Source: Metallyticus violacea (lineage: Eukaryota; Arthropoda; Insecta; Mantodea; Metallyticidae). From it: DNA of 64,000 nucleotides. Below the pieces are notes generated by a model, which saw nothing but the letters and a program-made list of their open reading frames with translations, had not been told where the DNA came from and did no database searches. The stretch's first letter is position 1. Every line of letters begins with the position of its first letter. This document shows, piece after piece, positions 34,480 through 46,480 of the stretch. The stretch is taken from positions 27,477,501 to 27,541,500 of the forward strand of contig CM060834.1 in the NCBI GenBank assembly GCA_030762175.1, in the 5' to 3' direction. Position numbers and translations under genes: made by a program.

Positions 34480-35655
34480 TTAACGCTTTAGCGGTCGCAA
34501 TTTTTTTTCCTTCAACGAAATACGTTATATTTCATTAAAATAAATTAATAACAATAGTTTCTGAAAATATGGGCAATCGGGCCATATATGGAAACCGAAA
34601 AGAGGTTAAAACGAAATTTAAAAACACTCCAGCGGCAGCGATTTAAAATGTTTAAAGGATACTTAGTATATGCAATTGATATAAAATAATAAAAATATTA
34701 TCTCAAAATCAGCCAAATTAGATTATTAGAAATGGGGCTTTACCTGAAATCCAAAATTTAAAAATCGTTCTAGCGGCACCAATATTTCATTTTTCAATCA
34801 AAATTCGTTTTATGCTACTTAAATATAAAATATTTTCTTTAAATTAGGGAATTTAAACCATTAGGAAGGAATATGGAGTATACTTGAAAACCGACATTTA
34901 AAAATCACTCTTGCATTTAATTTTCTCTATGTTGTTTTAAAATACATGGGGCAAATTAATTCAGCATCTAAACTATATTTATAAGGATGCATAATATATT
35001 CTATATTTAACATAAACACCGTCATGAACATAGTTAATGTGAAATATTAATCTAATATGTGTTTGAGAATTATTAAGAGCTTTCTGTAATCATCTTCAGA
35101 AAACATTCGCATTACACGTTTTAACTACAATAACACTTAAATTTAATTACAAAGTCAATGAAAATCGACGAAACTTTCGGATGATTATTGTTGATTGTGT
35201 ATATTTGCTTAGTACATTGTAACTGTTTTTAATAGTAACATGTTTTAGTTTTGTTGAAACATGCAAACATTTTCTTTTCAAACGCACAATGTAATTCGAA
35301 GCTTTCTGTTATTTTTCTCTATTTTAGTGAGTGTAAAGATGATATCAGTTCATAAACATGGCTACATTTAAAAGTGTTTAAAAGCATCCACACATAGCTT
35401 TGTCTATCATTGGTCATCTATTTCATTTTATTAATAGTATACCATTATTTTGGTTGTTTAATCTCAGTTTTAATAATTTTAATGATCTGATATCTCTTTT
35501 GTGATAATTATAACCTGCAAGAATTCTAATTTTGTTCCCTTAATACCTCACAGCAATGCCATAACTTATTTCATTTCATCCACGGCCATAATTGGCTTTT
35601 ATGTTCATTTTTAAGGTTATTCAAGTTGAAGAATTCGCTTAGTTAATGAAGCTCC
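34480..35655 (+). mobile_element. 1.2-kb repeat, copy C (with array of about 140-bp units)
   Basis: Same orientation as copy B, 0.7 kb downstream. Unit marks of the type CTC(T/C)AGCGGCAGC lie at about 34483, 34627, 34764 and 34907, giving spacings of about 144, 137 and 143 bp. Unique-part landmarks are AAATATTAATCTAATATG (35042-35059), TCAGTTCATAAACATGGCTA (35345-35364) and the edge GAAGAATTCGCTTAG (35630-35644). No coding capacity. Confidence 0.8.
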
Positions 35656-36811
35656 CGGTGACAGTTTTTAAACGTTATCTTGTATAAACTTAATATATTT
35701 GTGCACTGCCTTAGAATTGTTTTGAAAGAATTCTAAATGTCGGTTTAGAGGTATCATCATCATCTAGAATATTTTTGTTTTCTCTCTTTTTATGTTTTGC
35801 CACCTTCATAGTGATGGCTGGCACATGACGAATGCTGAACATTAAATTTCTGACTTTGCGTGTCCATTTTTATGTGAACTCGGATGTAGAAACCTAGGCT
35901 TTATATTCGCTCGTAAAGTTTTCTGTCTTTTCATTTTGTATACATCCTGCGCCAGACTACCAAGGCAACTATGTCATTGCGCATGCAACGGCGAGATATC
36001 GTATTTCATTCTGTTCTTCACGCGTTTAACACCATGAGATATCATCTAAATAAGATTGCTGGAATTTTTATTTTTTCCCAACACGCATGCAGGTTTTATT
36101 GCACTCCAACTTTGAAATCGCTGCTTCGCGTACTGTTCTGGGGAGTTAATCTAGAAGATTCATCGGTAGAGTGGAGGTTTTTATTGGGAAATAATGTTCT
36201 AGAAGCGTGGCAGGTAACGGCTATTTTTATCAGACATTGTAAGTATATTGTTGTTCTCCGCTTTATGTTCGTTGTTCATTTTAAAAGTAGCAGTTACTTC
36301 CTAAGATACGTAATCACGAAATAGAATCTTAGGAAATCTAGACAACAATACAAGTGAGGTTAAATCTACATATATTGTGAAAAATAATCATCATTTCCTG
36401 TTTTATTTTAGATATTGTTACAACCTCCGGTAGAACCCTGGCATTTAAATTATTCTTTTCTATTAACGTGACACGAGACCCGTGACACGCCTTTCCAAAC
36501 CAAACCAAAACCTCCAAAAAGAAACTATACGCATGCGCAGAGCTTGACTTTTTCTATGTTTCATACACGCCAGACGGGCGTGGAATTAGAGCGGGATTGT
36601 TGATTTCAAGAATACTTTACTGTTGCAATAATCACTTCGACAATGATTTATCAGAGTACATTATTTACCCATTATGAACACATAATTTCCATTATTAAGC
36701 GCCTCTCCCACAAGCTACAGTATAATGCCATTAATAGCTAAATCTCCTACTTTTTTGTTTTCTTCAACCAAGATTCTACAATTATGTAATACTTTTTTCC
36801 CTAATTTGTAA
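35656..36811. other. Non-coding stretch with a 117-codon open frame
   Basis: The plus frame 35971-36324 (117 codons, starting M-S-L-R-M-Q-R-R-D-I) has a somewhat balanced composition but no motif I recognise, and no splice or homology support. CGTGACACG is directly repeated near 36468-36489. Confidence 0.3.
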
Positions 36812-36933
36812 TGAAGGAAAGTATTAAAGTGAAGAAGAGTCAAAAATAATATTTTTTTAATATTTGGAAATTTCTGTTTATTTTAATTTCTCATTAATTT
36901 TCCTTGGTTATAATATTTTTAAATTATAGATGA

Positions 36934-36973
<40 letters not shown>

Positions 36974-37546
36974 TATCTGGCATTTCTTCACTTAAAAGTC
37001 TATATCTCAGGAACTATTTGCTCTAGAAAGTTGTGGTTTGTCTTGAATGATAGAAAGAGGTATATTTCATATATTGTTGGTAACGTTTTTTCCATGACAT
37101 CATTCTTTGTTATTTTACAATATTAGAGAGTTTAGCTGTTGTTTCCCTCAAAAAGTTACTTTTTCTGTAAATGCATTTTTTCTGCAATTATTGAAAAACT
37201 TTTTATGCATAATTTCCCCATTTTTAGGATCTCTAAAAGTTATTGCTTTTAAATTATTACCACTTATTCATGATATTATTGTGATGATGTGGATGAAGCT
37301 AGGACAAAATGTGACTATGTAAAAAAAAATGTTGGGGAAAAAATAGAAAAAAGAGAGCAAACAATTGAAAATAATTATAATTTGCTTCAGAGTCTTGGTA
37401 TAGTAGTGAAAATAGATCGGAAAAATTTAATTGTATGCATCTGTATGCTGTAACAATTGCATTTCATTAGGTTTAGTCCTTGAGAAAATGGGAAGTGTAT
37501 TGGTAAATTTAACAATAGAAGGATATGTCTTTCATACTCCCCTTGA
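36812..37546 (+). mobile_element. TTAA-flanked element, copy 2
   Basis: Opposite orientation to copy 1. It begins GGAAAGTATT at 36816 and ends TCATACTCCCC at 37542. The flanks TGAA and TTGA each differ from TTAA by one base. Inner blocks shared with copy 1 (reverse complement) are AGGAACTATTTGCTCTAGAA, TGTGGTTTGTCTTGAATGA and CCTTGAGAAAATGGGAAG. The plus frame 37107-37322 reads C-F-P-Q-K-V-T-F-S-V-N-A-F, then G-S-L-K-V-I-A-F-K-L-L-P-L-I-H-D-I-I-V-M, the same frame as in copy 1. Confidence 0.85.
36937..36973. repeat. (ATT)n microsatellite inside TTAA element copy 2
   Basis: About 12 units, absent from the other three copies at this place. Confidence 0.95.
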
Positions 37547-37874
37547 GGTTATTCTAATATCTGCTTAAATGTTTCATTATTGGTCACAACATTTCGTTTC
37601 TTTATTTTAATAGCCTGGGATCTGAACCTATGCCGTAAGCACCAAAAGAGCTGTTCTGTGATCCACCTGCTTATACCTGCGCTGCAGGATTTTAACACCC
37701 TGTCCTTTACTCCGGAATTGAGGATAAGAAATGTAGGCCAGTTTTCGGAAGGCTCAAACCTGAAAAACGATGGAAACGAGCAAGCTCAAACCATAACTAT
37801 TGGTACTCATATTTGGGCGATATCCTTAGTGCAGATATTTTGGGGTCGATCATATTGAATTTGTTTTTGTTTAT

Positions 37875-37907
<33 letters not shown>

Positions 37908-39558
37908 TCTCTTAGATGAATACTGGGATGAATATTTATTCCTTCCCCATTTCATAACTTTCCAAAGTTCTGGTTGCAGTATAGAAAATGTCAGGTGAAT
38001 CAGGTTAATGCTGTGCGACGTGGCAGCGGATTATTGCCTTAGAGAAAGTTTCTGTCCTGATGTCTGACAGGTTCTGCCTGGGGGACCCTCCTCAATGCTC
38101 GCCGTTGAAGTAGAACGCCATGACTCTCGCAGGTCCATCGACGTGAATTATTTAAGATCTGGAAGAAGCCTACGTCCATGCATCGCCGTCCGGTTTCTCT
38201 CTCATCTCGTTCGTTCCTCCCAGAGGCGCAAAAAGGTTAACTGCACTAAGCCATGTGGTCACACACGCACACGCATGTCTCGCGTCTTGATTTGCAAGTT
38301 AAAAAAATAGATTTACTACTGGCTGGTTTAATTTCATCTGCCATCACGTGCCATTCGTTATTATTTGAAAGGTTAAAACTCTTGTTGACATTGACTGGTT
38401 TAAAGGCTAACTGTACAACGGCCTGCCGGGTTCAATAGCTTAACGAATTTAAAATTCTTTGGGTTTATTAACCCTCCGACGGCAGTTGTTTAAAAATATC
38501 ATCACACTCTACCCTCGGGTTCCCATTCTTATAGAGTTTTATGACCTCTTTGATTTTCTACCTTAACAGAAAACATCAGAGACTTTCCCTTCTGACTACA
38601 TACAAGTAACATATTAACGTTACATCTCCTGAAACACATACGAGATTTATATTACTAATTACAAATCATAAAATATTATGCTTAGAGTTGCACTTATATA
38701 TATTATATTATATTTACATTTCCGAGGGCGGGCCGTAATTACTGCTTCAACTTCTTCAGTATCGAGGTATCGAAAGTATGGAGAAACAATCTGTATTTAT
38801 TTATTTATTTGTACTCCGTAGAAATAATATTGAAACAATAAAGATCGACAATTTTTAATCGTTACTTTAAATATAAATGTTTATGATTTGTTTTTCCTTT
38901 CCCCATAATTTTTTCAAAGGCTTTGCTTAAGCCGTAATGATCTTTGCTAGTAAAGAGAATACGAACAGCTCTATAGCACCTAAATCCTTTCAGCAGTTGC
39001 ACTCTCTTCCCACGAAAAAGTTTCTTTTACTGAGGTTAACTCCTATCTGCGTTGGAGCAAAAAACACGTTTCTAACTAGAACTAAAGAAGAAATTTCGCC
39101 GAAAATATAATTATTTTACTTTCTCCATGCGAAAGAAAGTAACCGACAATTTAAGATGTGACTCACGCACTATTTTTTTTTAATTCATCGTTACAGAGCT
39201 TTACTCTCTTTATGTCCAGTTTATTTTCCTGCCTTTTTTAATTTCAAAGCTAGCTTTGGCTACGTCCATAATGACTATGTACTGCGAGATAGTTAATGAG
39301 CAGGGGAATAACAAACAAAAAGAAGAAGAAAAATTCGCTTTGAGTACCACAGGTAGTTAATTGCGTTCATCGTTGCGGATTTTATTTGACAACGCTTTTG
39401 AAGACTTTTGTGGTTCAGGAAAAATATTTCCATTATAATTCTGCCGCAAGCTATGTACTGATATCATGGCTTTCGTAAAACCTTCAGAGGTTTCGATTTA
39501 ATTCTCCTCTATTTTATGTTTAGAATAAAGTTATAATTTCCAGTTACTAGTTACTAGG
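37547..39558. other. Non-coding stretch
   Basis: No gene supported. A GC-richer patch at 38000-38300 carries an open frame of 71 codons without recognisable motifs. Confidence 0.35.
37879..37907. repeat. (GT)n microsatellite
   Basis: About 14 GT units. Confidence 0.95.
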
Positions 39559-39755
39559 TGGCCAAAAAGCATTGCCTCATTTTAGAGGTATAAAGGCACC
39601 GATATGTGCAAGGAAGATCTGTGGTTCGAATTCCGCTAAGACCCTCTTCCATAACTGAAGCTTTTTCCGGTGTTTCCTCGTTCCTTATCAATGACAAATG
39701 CGGTTATGACACTCTAAATTTAAGCCTGAAAAGTTTCCTGCACCATCCTCAAAAT
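39559..39755 (+). mobile_element. SINE-1 copy, degenerate
   Basis: Recognisable blocks are GGTGGCC at the head, B box TGGTTCGAATTCCGC (39621-39635), CTTCCATAACTGAAG, TTTTTCCGGTGTTTCCTCG, CAATGACAAATGCGG, ACTCTAAATTTAAGCCTG and AAAGTTTCCT. The 3' half (ATCAGTGTCCACC onward) is missing. It is among the most diverged copies here. Confidence 0.75.
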
Positions 39756-41292
39756 ATGCTTATCCATGTAGCTCTTCTCATGTGTTATTGCTAAGATATA
39801 TTTGTTAACCACCAGCAGATCAAAGAAAGATACCACAGTAGCAATAGTGAACTCTCTTGCAGCTATAGGAAAGATGTCATTCGACAGTACTGCATTGGAG
39901 TTTGTCTACTGCTAAATACTAGAGTTCTGCTGGCTGGCGTTAATTAATTATTGATGTGGTCAGAGAACCTTTGTCGCTAGTGATGTCATGGTTTCACATT
40001 AATAGAGTCTTACGCTTACTATTGTAGCATCATAGGCGTTGGGCACTCATTATATAGTGAAACCTAGTATGACATTTAGCAACGGAAACTTTCTGCAGAT
40101 TGCAGAAATAGCAGTAGATACGAGAACTGGGTTCATCAATTGGACCCCTAATTCTCCGACCTACTTGAGGAGATCATGAAGTTTTAAAGGACAAAAGAGT
40201 CGCCAATTTCTTCTCAACAATGTTTAAACCGAGGGCAGTTGCCGCAAAGTGTTGTGCATAGGACCGTGTAACAAATTAAGGAAAGATGAGCAATTATAAA
40301 TCCTAGCGTATTTCGTTTGCTTTTGGTTCATGTCCGTTTCTGGAGAAAACACCTGAAAAATTGCTGCATATAACCTATAACCCAAAATTGACACTGATTT
40401 TTTCCCTATAGACACGTCTACTAAACACCAATTCTCCACTCTGGAAGTAACTGTTGCTGTCCTTGAATAATAACTAAGTGCTAAAATGTAAATGGGCGAT
40501 GATTGGTTCCAGTGTTTTACAGTATCGGATCATCCAATTATCATTATCGATGCTGCTGCGAGGTACATCGGCTGGTAAGCCGCCAGTAGGCTACACGACA
40601 GAAGATGGCGAGGTTATCCGAACTGCTACGTTGGTCTTGGATCTCACGCCGCTAAGTTAATGCCGTTTGAACAATGAAAGGAACAACGCTTGTCTAATCT
40701 TGGAATATAGTTTGCTAAAAACATTAAATACTGGAGCTACCAGAGATTATTTGAAGAGAAATTCCCATGAATTCCAAGCGTAATCCTATTCAAAAATTCC
40801 AGATATTATATTCAGACCTTCGTAAAGGTATCAATTTCATTTTTCAAGGGGAATGGAGAAGGACAATGGTTGATTTCACAAGCATATGACAGAAATATTT
40901 AATAATAAAAGTGCTTCCATCATTTCCTTGTACAACATGGGTGAGTAAATAATTTGTTAGTTGCACTAGTATGTATTAGACTGTCACTCAAGCATTAACC
41001 TGCCCATCCGGCTAGCTATGATCATGCCTTATCGACCGGTGCAGTACCCGCCGCCGCATTGGTCATCTGATAATTGGATAATCTGCTTCTTTAATTAGTA
41101 ATACACCATATGCGGCAATTTTATTGTTGATCATGGATCTCATGTAAGTAGACTATTTCTGAAATTGTGAGTGTTAATTTTATTGACTTCGTTTTTAAAT
41201 TGATTAATTTTTATTTCAATGACTGGCATACAAGTTTAATGCTTAAGTTGATTTATTTTAACCATTAAATATGACATTATTAACTTTTTTGA
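39756..41292. other. Non-coding stretch
   Basis: Nothing recognised. Open frames at 40224-40660 lack motifs. Confidence 0.4.
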
Positions 41293-41717
41293 ATAAGGGA
41301 AGTAAGGGAAATATAAATGGAACGGGGATCAAAAAATCATATTTTTGTTTTTTGTACCATTTTAATATTTAAAATTTTCTGTTTGTTTTGAAATCATTTT
41401 CATTAATTTCCTTGGTTATAATGTTTTTAAAAAGTTTAATTATATCATTGCAGATGTATTTTGGGGAGGGGGTTCGCGAATATAAAATGTAGTATTTCAG
41501 AAACTATTTGCTCTAGAAGGCTGTGGTTTGTCTTGAATGATAGAAAAGGTTTCATATATTGGCAGCGTTTTTCCATATTATCATCCTTTGTTATTTTACA
41601 TTGTTGGAGGAATTTAGCTGGTGTTTACTTCAAAACGTTAGTTTTTCTGTAAAAACATTTTGACAGCAATTATTGAAACACTACAGGTTGTTTGGCATAC
41701 ATTTTCCATTTTTTCCT

Positions 41718-41749
<32 letters not shown>

Positions 41750-41859
41750 TTTTGTTAGGATCTGTATCAGCTATCGCTTTAGAACTTTTACCACTTATTC
41801 ATAATATTATTGTGATGATGTGGGTATATTATGGTAGAGCTAGAATAAAATGTGACGAC

Positions 41860-41894
<35 letters not shown>

Positions 41895-42104
41895 CAACAA
41901 AACAGAAAAAAGCAAACAAATGATAACCGTTCTTAATTTTTTAAGAGTGATGGTATGTGGTGAAAATAGATTAGTAAATTTACATTATGTGCATCTGTAT
42001 TCTGTAAAAAGTTTTATTTCATTAGCTTTAATATCCTTGAGAAAATGGGAACAGAAGTTGGTAAATTTAACTTTACAAGGATAGCTCTTTCATACTCTAC
42101 TTAA
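41293..42104 (+). mobile_element. TTAA-flanked element, copy 3
   Basis: It begins GGGAAGTAAGGG at 41297 and ends TCATACTCTAC at 42100, with flanks ATAA and TTAA. Same orientation as copy 2. It is longer (804 bp) because of a (CTTT)n run at about 41716-41751 and a poly-A run at about 41862-41892. The recurring frame reads G-S-V-S-A-I-A-L-E-L-L-P-L-I-H-N-I-I-V-M, then W-V-Y-Y-G-R-A-R-I-K-C-D-D-A-K-K inside the frame 41692-42084. A diverged second near-end motif (GGGATCAAAAAATCATATTT) sits inside the left end. Confidence 0.85.
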
Positions 42105-42339
42105 TAATATGAATTCCCATGTTATCAGCTTTTGATAAATAAAGGACGCTACTTAAGGAAATGTGACATAGCAAGGAGGGCATGTACATCTCTGCTGTTG
42201 TGAGGCAGTGCCCTCGGGCGGCAACATAAGAAAGCTGTCATGTCTTGCTCTGTTTCTAATTGAACGCGTAACGCAGGCAGTGCATTCCGTGGGAAATGCC
42301 TCCTGGAATTGTTCCGTCCAATTACAGAGTTGCATTATT

Positions 42340-42560
42340 AACCCCGCAGAGTGCGTCTTGCATAGCATGCATCGGGAGATCCGGGTTCGATTTCCGCGCG
42401 AGATAGAGGATCAAGTTGTAATAACGTAATCTAGTTGATGGACGCACAAGACCAATAAATCATGGCTCCCTCGCTTGGACTTGCTGGACACTCCCATCAT
42501 TACGGGGCAATTCCCGGTTCATCACCAGGAGAACTCGGTGCAAGAACGGGCTTACTACCG
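42340..42560 (+). mobile_element. Possible tRNA-derived SINE fragment
   Basis: CCGGGTTCGATTTCCGCGCG at 42381-42400 is a good B box/T arm, and GCAGAGTGCGTCTTGCATAG about 35 bp upstream may be a decayed D-arm region. It is followed by GC-richer body sequence to about 42560. There is no second copy in the window, so this is only suggestive. Confidence 0.35.
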
Positions 42561-43331
42561 CTCTCCTATCTTATGGAGTTAATACCTTATGCGGATTGCT
42601 TAAATCATCTAAAATAAATTAATTCTGTATTCCACGAATATGCTCATACATAATTTTGATTTCTTTTTATACGGTCTTAAATAGAAAATATGATATATAA
42701 GAAAATACGAGCGACAGATTGTTGTAGTCTAATAGTGTTAAACTTTTTTACATTGATTAACACAATGTGCATCATAGGATGATCTTTACCAACAATCTAT
42801 GCCTTCTTATCCTCTTTCATTCCTTCTTCATGTTCATTCCATTTTAATGTCTGGCCACTATGACTTCTTTGGTTCAAATGATAGTTAAGTTTGTATTTCT
42901 ACGGCTGTAAAAATCTTTAGGGGGGGGGGGCTCTAGTCTCTGAACTCATGGGTGATACCTAAAGCTCTTCGACAACCAAGAACCGTATTGGGCTCATGCA
43001 AATGGGGCTTGTGGTGCAGTAGGATTCGCCCATCTTTACAAGCGTACAGATAACGGATTTTAAGAGTGGTTTCCAATCTCTTCGTTCCACTTTTTATCCG
43101 TATACTTTACTCACTGCCTTCACTTCTTTACACTGCAACTGGATTAACACAGTCTTATTATTGTTATTTATCTCACCTGGTAGAACGCACTGAGATTAAA
43201 ACTAACAAATATAACGAAAAGAAGAAGTAGAAGAATTGGTTCAATGTTATATGATTTGCATATTGTCCTAATGTTTCCATTTTTAGTGAATTGCTATATT
43301 AGGCAATGTTATTTGAAACGGAAGCACTTCA
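42561..43331. other. Non-coding stretch
   Basis: Nothing recognised. A run of 11 G lies near 42920. Confidence 0.4.
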
Positions 43332-43630
43332 ATTGTTGTTGATTTGATTTATTTACGAACACTCTTTAACATCGCAGGTCATCAGCGTCCCATTCAATTC
43401 AGTGCGTGAAACGGCCCACAAATTTTGCTCAGAAGCCTCTTCTTTCAGGCTTGAGGTTCTTTATCGTGCCGTAAATGTACGACACGGGACCCACGGTTTT
43501 ACTTCCCTTCCGAAGGAAGCCATATTTAAGATTTTACGCCCGAAAAATTCCATCGGTTTTGGCCGGAATCGAACTCGCGATCTTAGTTTAGAAGGCAAGT
43601 ATGGTTACCACTACACCACCAGGACCGACA
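43332..43630 (-). mobile_element. SINE-2 copy (tRNA-derived)
   Basis: Reverse copy of the family seen head-first at 48284. From left to right: tail GATTTGATTTATTTACG, CTCTTTAACATCGCAGGTCA, CAGCGTCCCATTCAATTCAG, AGAAGCCTCTTCTTTCAGGC, GAGGTTCTTTATCGTGCCG, TTTTACGCCCGAAAAATTCC, B box complement GGAATCGAACTC (43564-43575), GAAGGCAAGTATGGTTACCA, and CTACACCACCAGGACCGAC at the head. It is complete or nearly so. The open frame at 43402-43641 belongs to the SINE. Confidence 0.88.
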
Positions 43631-45519
43631 AAGGTAAATAGTATTCACGGCTTTAAATGAAATGTTTGTTGTTTGTTGTAGTCAAAGTTTACCGCTTTAC
43701 TTAACTATGACATAGATAATCATAAAATGTTTAAAATACGAACCGGATCTGTTTGGAAGCATTACTTATAGCTCTTAATTTGCAACACAGTTTAAAATTG
43801 AATGTTTCAAAAATTGCCAAATATTAAACCTTTTAAGGACAGAGATAGAGAGAGAAAGAGGATGAAATCGACTTGTAAGGGATAATGATAGCCATAAAAG
43901 TTTATTATTTGCTTCCAGTTTATTATTATTACGCGACAAGTCAGCTGACTGCAGAGAAAGATTTGTGTAGGCTAGGTGAACGTGCACAGGTGTTCAGTTG
44001 CCTTTCTCTGCTGCTTTTTTCGCAACCTACCTCTGGGTAGACAAAACTTTTCTGGAACTAATATAACTGTACACACTGCTGCGTTGTGTGAAGCTGAGAA
44101 AATCCGGTTTTTTTACCGAGTGGCAGTGGCAGTAAAAATAATAATACAAACAGAAACGAAAATAGCGAAATGCCATGGAATTGAAATCTCTTCTGGTTGC
44201 AGGTTTTAGCATATCAAGAATACGATCCATTCTTTCTCATGGAACTGAAAATGACTTTTATATTGAGTAGAGCCTGGTAGCCTTATGACTTACATTCTTT
44301 GATAAAACTTTACAAATGTAAAATATTACTCTGTCTCTATGCTATATCAACATTCATTAATAAGTCGTAATTAAATATGTCGATCTTTCATTTTCCTCGT
44401 CAGATGATTGCTTAAGTTTTATATATATAAAGTTTAGAAAATTATAATTCTAAAACCACGAATGTTAGAGCAGTTATTTATGTAACTAGTGTGTAAATTT
44501 GAAAATGGTGACATGAGTGAATGTTTAGCGCTTGAGTGGAAGTGAACGTGAGAATTTTCATGAGTGTTTAGAATGAAGATTACATACGTGTTGAATACAA
44601 TGCTTTATGCAATTTTAGAATTGAAATATGTTTAAAAAGTATTACAAATTGGTAAAATATGATGTCATGACGTATTATATTGCATAGGTTCTTACTCGTT
44701 TCTATGTTGTTTTATTTTTGTTTTGAAGAATTCAAATAGAAATGGATGCTAATTCCGCAGTATTTGGTATTGAAAATATGAATATCATTCCAGAAGAAAT
44801 TATAGAACAGAAGGTGAAATAGCTGAGAGTTTGTTAATTCCTCCAAAATCAAAAAGTGTAAAGGAAAAGAAATATGACAAGATTTGTACATGGGGAAAAG
44901 AGAAACATGTTAGTTCAACCAATGAAAATATTTTTCAGGACTACTTGTACATTATAACGTTTATTAACAGTAGGAAGGCAAAATGATAGGAGTAGTGACT
45001 CAGGAATAATATTTTTTTTAATGTAACTGGTTGTACTTTTAATATAAAGATTTAAGATTAACGTTTTGAAATAAAAGAAATTGTAATGTCATTAATTAAT
45101 TGTATTTTCAATGTTTCCAAGATAAAGAAAATTAATTTAGGATGATTAATAACTTACATTGTTGTTGTAGTTTCAAAACATTTGTTTAATAAAATGATTC
45201 TCGAATATGAAAGTTGGTATGCCTGTTAGGATGACATTGTATGAAATTGTGTTGTGAAGGCGGTGAAGACTAATGGAATACTACTTGCTAGGTAACCTTT
45301 TCTGACACCAGTGTCTGATTGTGCACGATTTATAGCGTCGTAAGAAACGTGTTTTAATGCTAGGATTGTAAAACGAGGATTTTTGTTATAAAATCTACAT
45401 TAAATGTAATATGTACGGAATACTTTTTATATATTTTGCATCTTACTTGGAAGCTTTATAAATGTGTATTATACATGTTATATATTGCAGTTATATTTTA
45501 AGGATAGCTTTCAATTATT
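43631..45519. other. AT-rich non-coding stretch
   Basis: Nothing recognised; opposing open frames at 43976-44230 have no motif. Confidence 0.4.
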
Positions 45520-45765
45520 CGTTGATTTTGTTTATTTACTGACGCTCTTTAACATCTTATGTCATCAACGCCCCATTCAATTCAAGAAGTGAAACGGTAG
45601 CTAAATTTTGCTCATAGGCTTCTTATTTTAGGCTTGAGGTTCTTTTACATACCGTAAATGTACAACATGGAACCCAAGGCTTTAATCCCCTCCTGAAGGA
45701 AGCGATCTTAGGATTTTTACTCCCGAAAAAATCCATCGGCCTTGGCCGGGATTGATTCTGAGTTT
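45520..45765 (-). mobile_element. SINE-2 copy, head-truncated
   Basis: TTGATTTTGTTTATTTACTG, CTCTTTAACATCTTATGTCA, CGCCCCATTCAATTCAAG, GGCTTGAGGTTCTTTTACAT, CCCGAAAAAATCCATCGGCC and TTGGCCGGGATTGATTCTGA. It stops at the B box; the outer tRNA head is missing. Confidence 0.82.
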
Positions 45766-45914
45766 TATATCTCGGTACATGTTGTTTTTCTATTATACAA
45801 AAAAGAGGGAGCTCAATTATTAATAATCAATAACAAAAACAGTTTAATTTGCATATAAATATTGTCTATGGAGTTTAATTAAAACATTTTCATCAATGAA
45901 TTTATTTAGTTTTT

Positions 45915-46480
45915 AAAAGTGTTTAATTTTTTTGACGTCACAGACGGTGAACACAATTGTTACATGAGTTAAAATTTGGGAAAGATATCTTCGAGGTCTA
46001 AGTTTCGGGTACTTCCCCGGCATTTGCTATATCGAGCGGCTCAGAAGGTAACGCTTGGGAGTCCCATATGGGAGGTCCCTTGGTGCCCGCCGTTCTGGCT
46101 TTTGTGGTTTCTCCTAATCGCTTAGGCGAATACTGGAATGGAATTTTCCCATTTCATATCAATTTAATCCATTGATTTTGTTACAGAGTTGAAAGTGCCA
46201 GGACGAGGTGCGCTAGTGCGAAGTGACTATGGCTCGCACTTTTGGAAAAATTTGTGGTATGGAAATGGTCCTTCTGAGGGGCTCGAACTGTGGGCGTGGG
46301 CACAAACGGCCAGCCCATGAGCATGACGGAAGTACCGAACTATCCTCTCTATCGCCACCAACCCAATTCAACGGCATTTGCTATTAGAAATCCTGAAACA
46401 AACCTCAGTTAGGAAGGGCGGTTTGGGGGGGATTCGAAATACAGATCTCCCGTTCACTGTGGCCCCCGTGTCGCGTAATG
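45915..46480 (-). mobile_element. SINE-1 copy split by a nested insertion
   Basis: The tail half is at about 45915-46030 (CACAGACGGTGAACACAATT, GAGGTCTAAGTTTCGGGTAC, CCCCGGCATTTGCTAT). The head half resumes at 46372 (CGGCATTTGCTATTAGAAAT, CCTGAAACAAACCTCAGTTA, GGGGATTCGAAATACAGATC, CTCCCGTTCAC). The two halves form one SINE-1 once 46031-46371 and one repeat of the 13-bp site are removed. Both halves are diverged, so the host copy is old. Confidence 0.85.
46018..46384 (-). mobile_element. SINE-3 insertion with 13-bp target-site duplication
   Basis: The insert 46031-46371 (341 bp) is flanked by the exact direct repeat CGGCATTTGCTAT at 46018-46030 and 46372-46384. On the minus strand it starts TTGAATTGGGTTGGTGGCGA then TAGAGAGGATAG, and carries a B-box-like AGTTCGAGCCCCTCAG (about 46290-46275) roughly 85 bp in. 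The tRNA-like head is therefore at the right, and the other end reads CTGAGCCGCTCGAT. A-box identity is weak. It has no open frame. A tRNA-derived SINE fits best; a MITE is unlikely because no inverted termini exist and the duplication is 13 bp. Confidence 0.8.

Noticed and set aside
32596..35655. The ~140-bp periodic units as a CRISPR array or classical satellite
   Set aside because: The units are long, degenerate, only three or four per copy, without spacers, and occur as part of a dispersed element.
41692..42084. 130-codon open frame as a gene
   Set aside because: It lies within TTAA element copy 3 and is lengthened by the CTTT and poly-A runs; only its middle part recurs in other copies.
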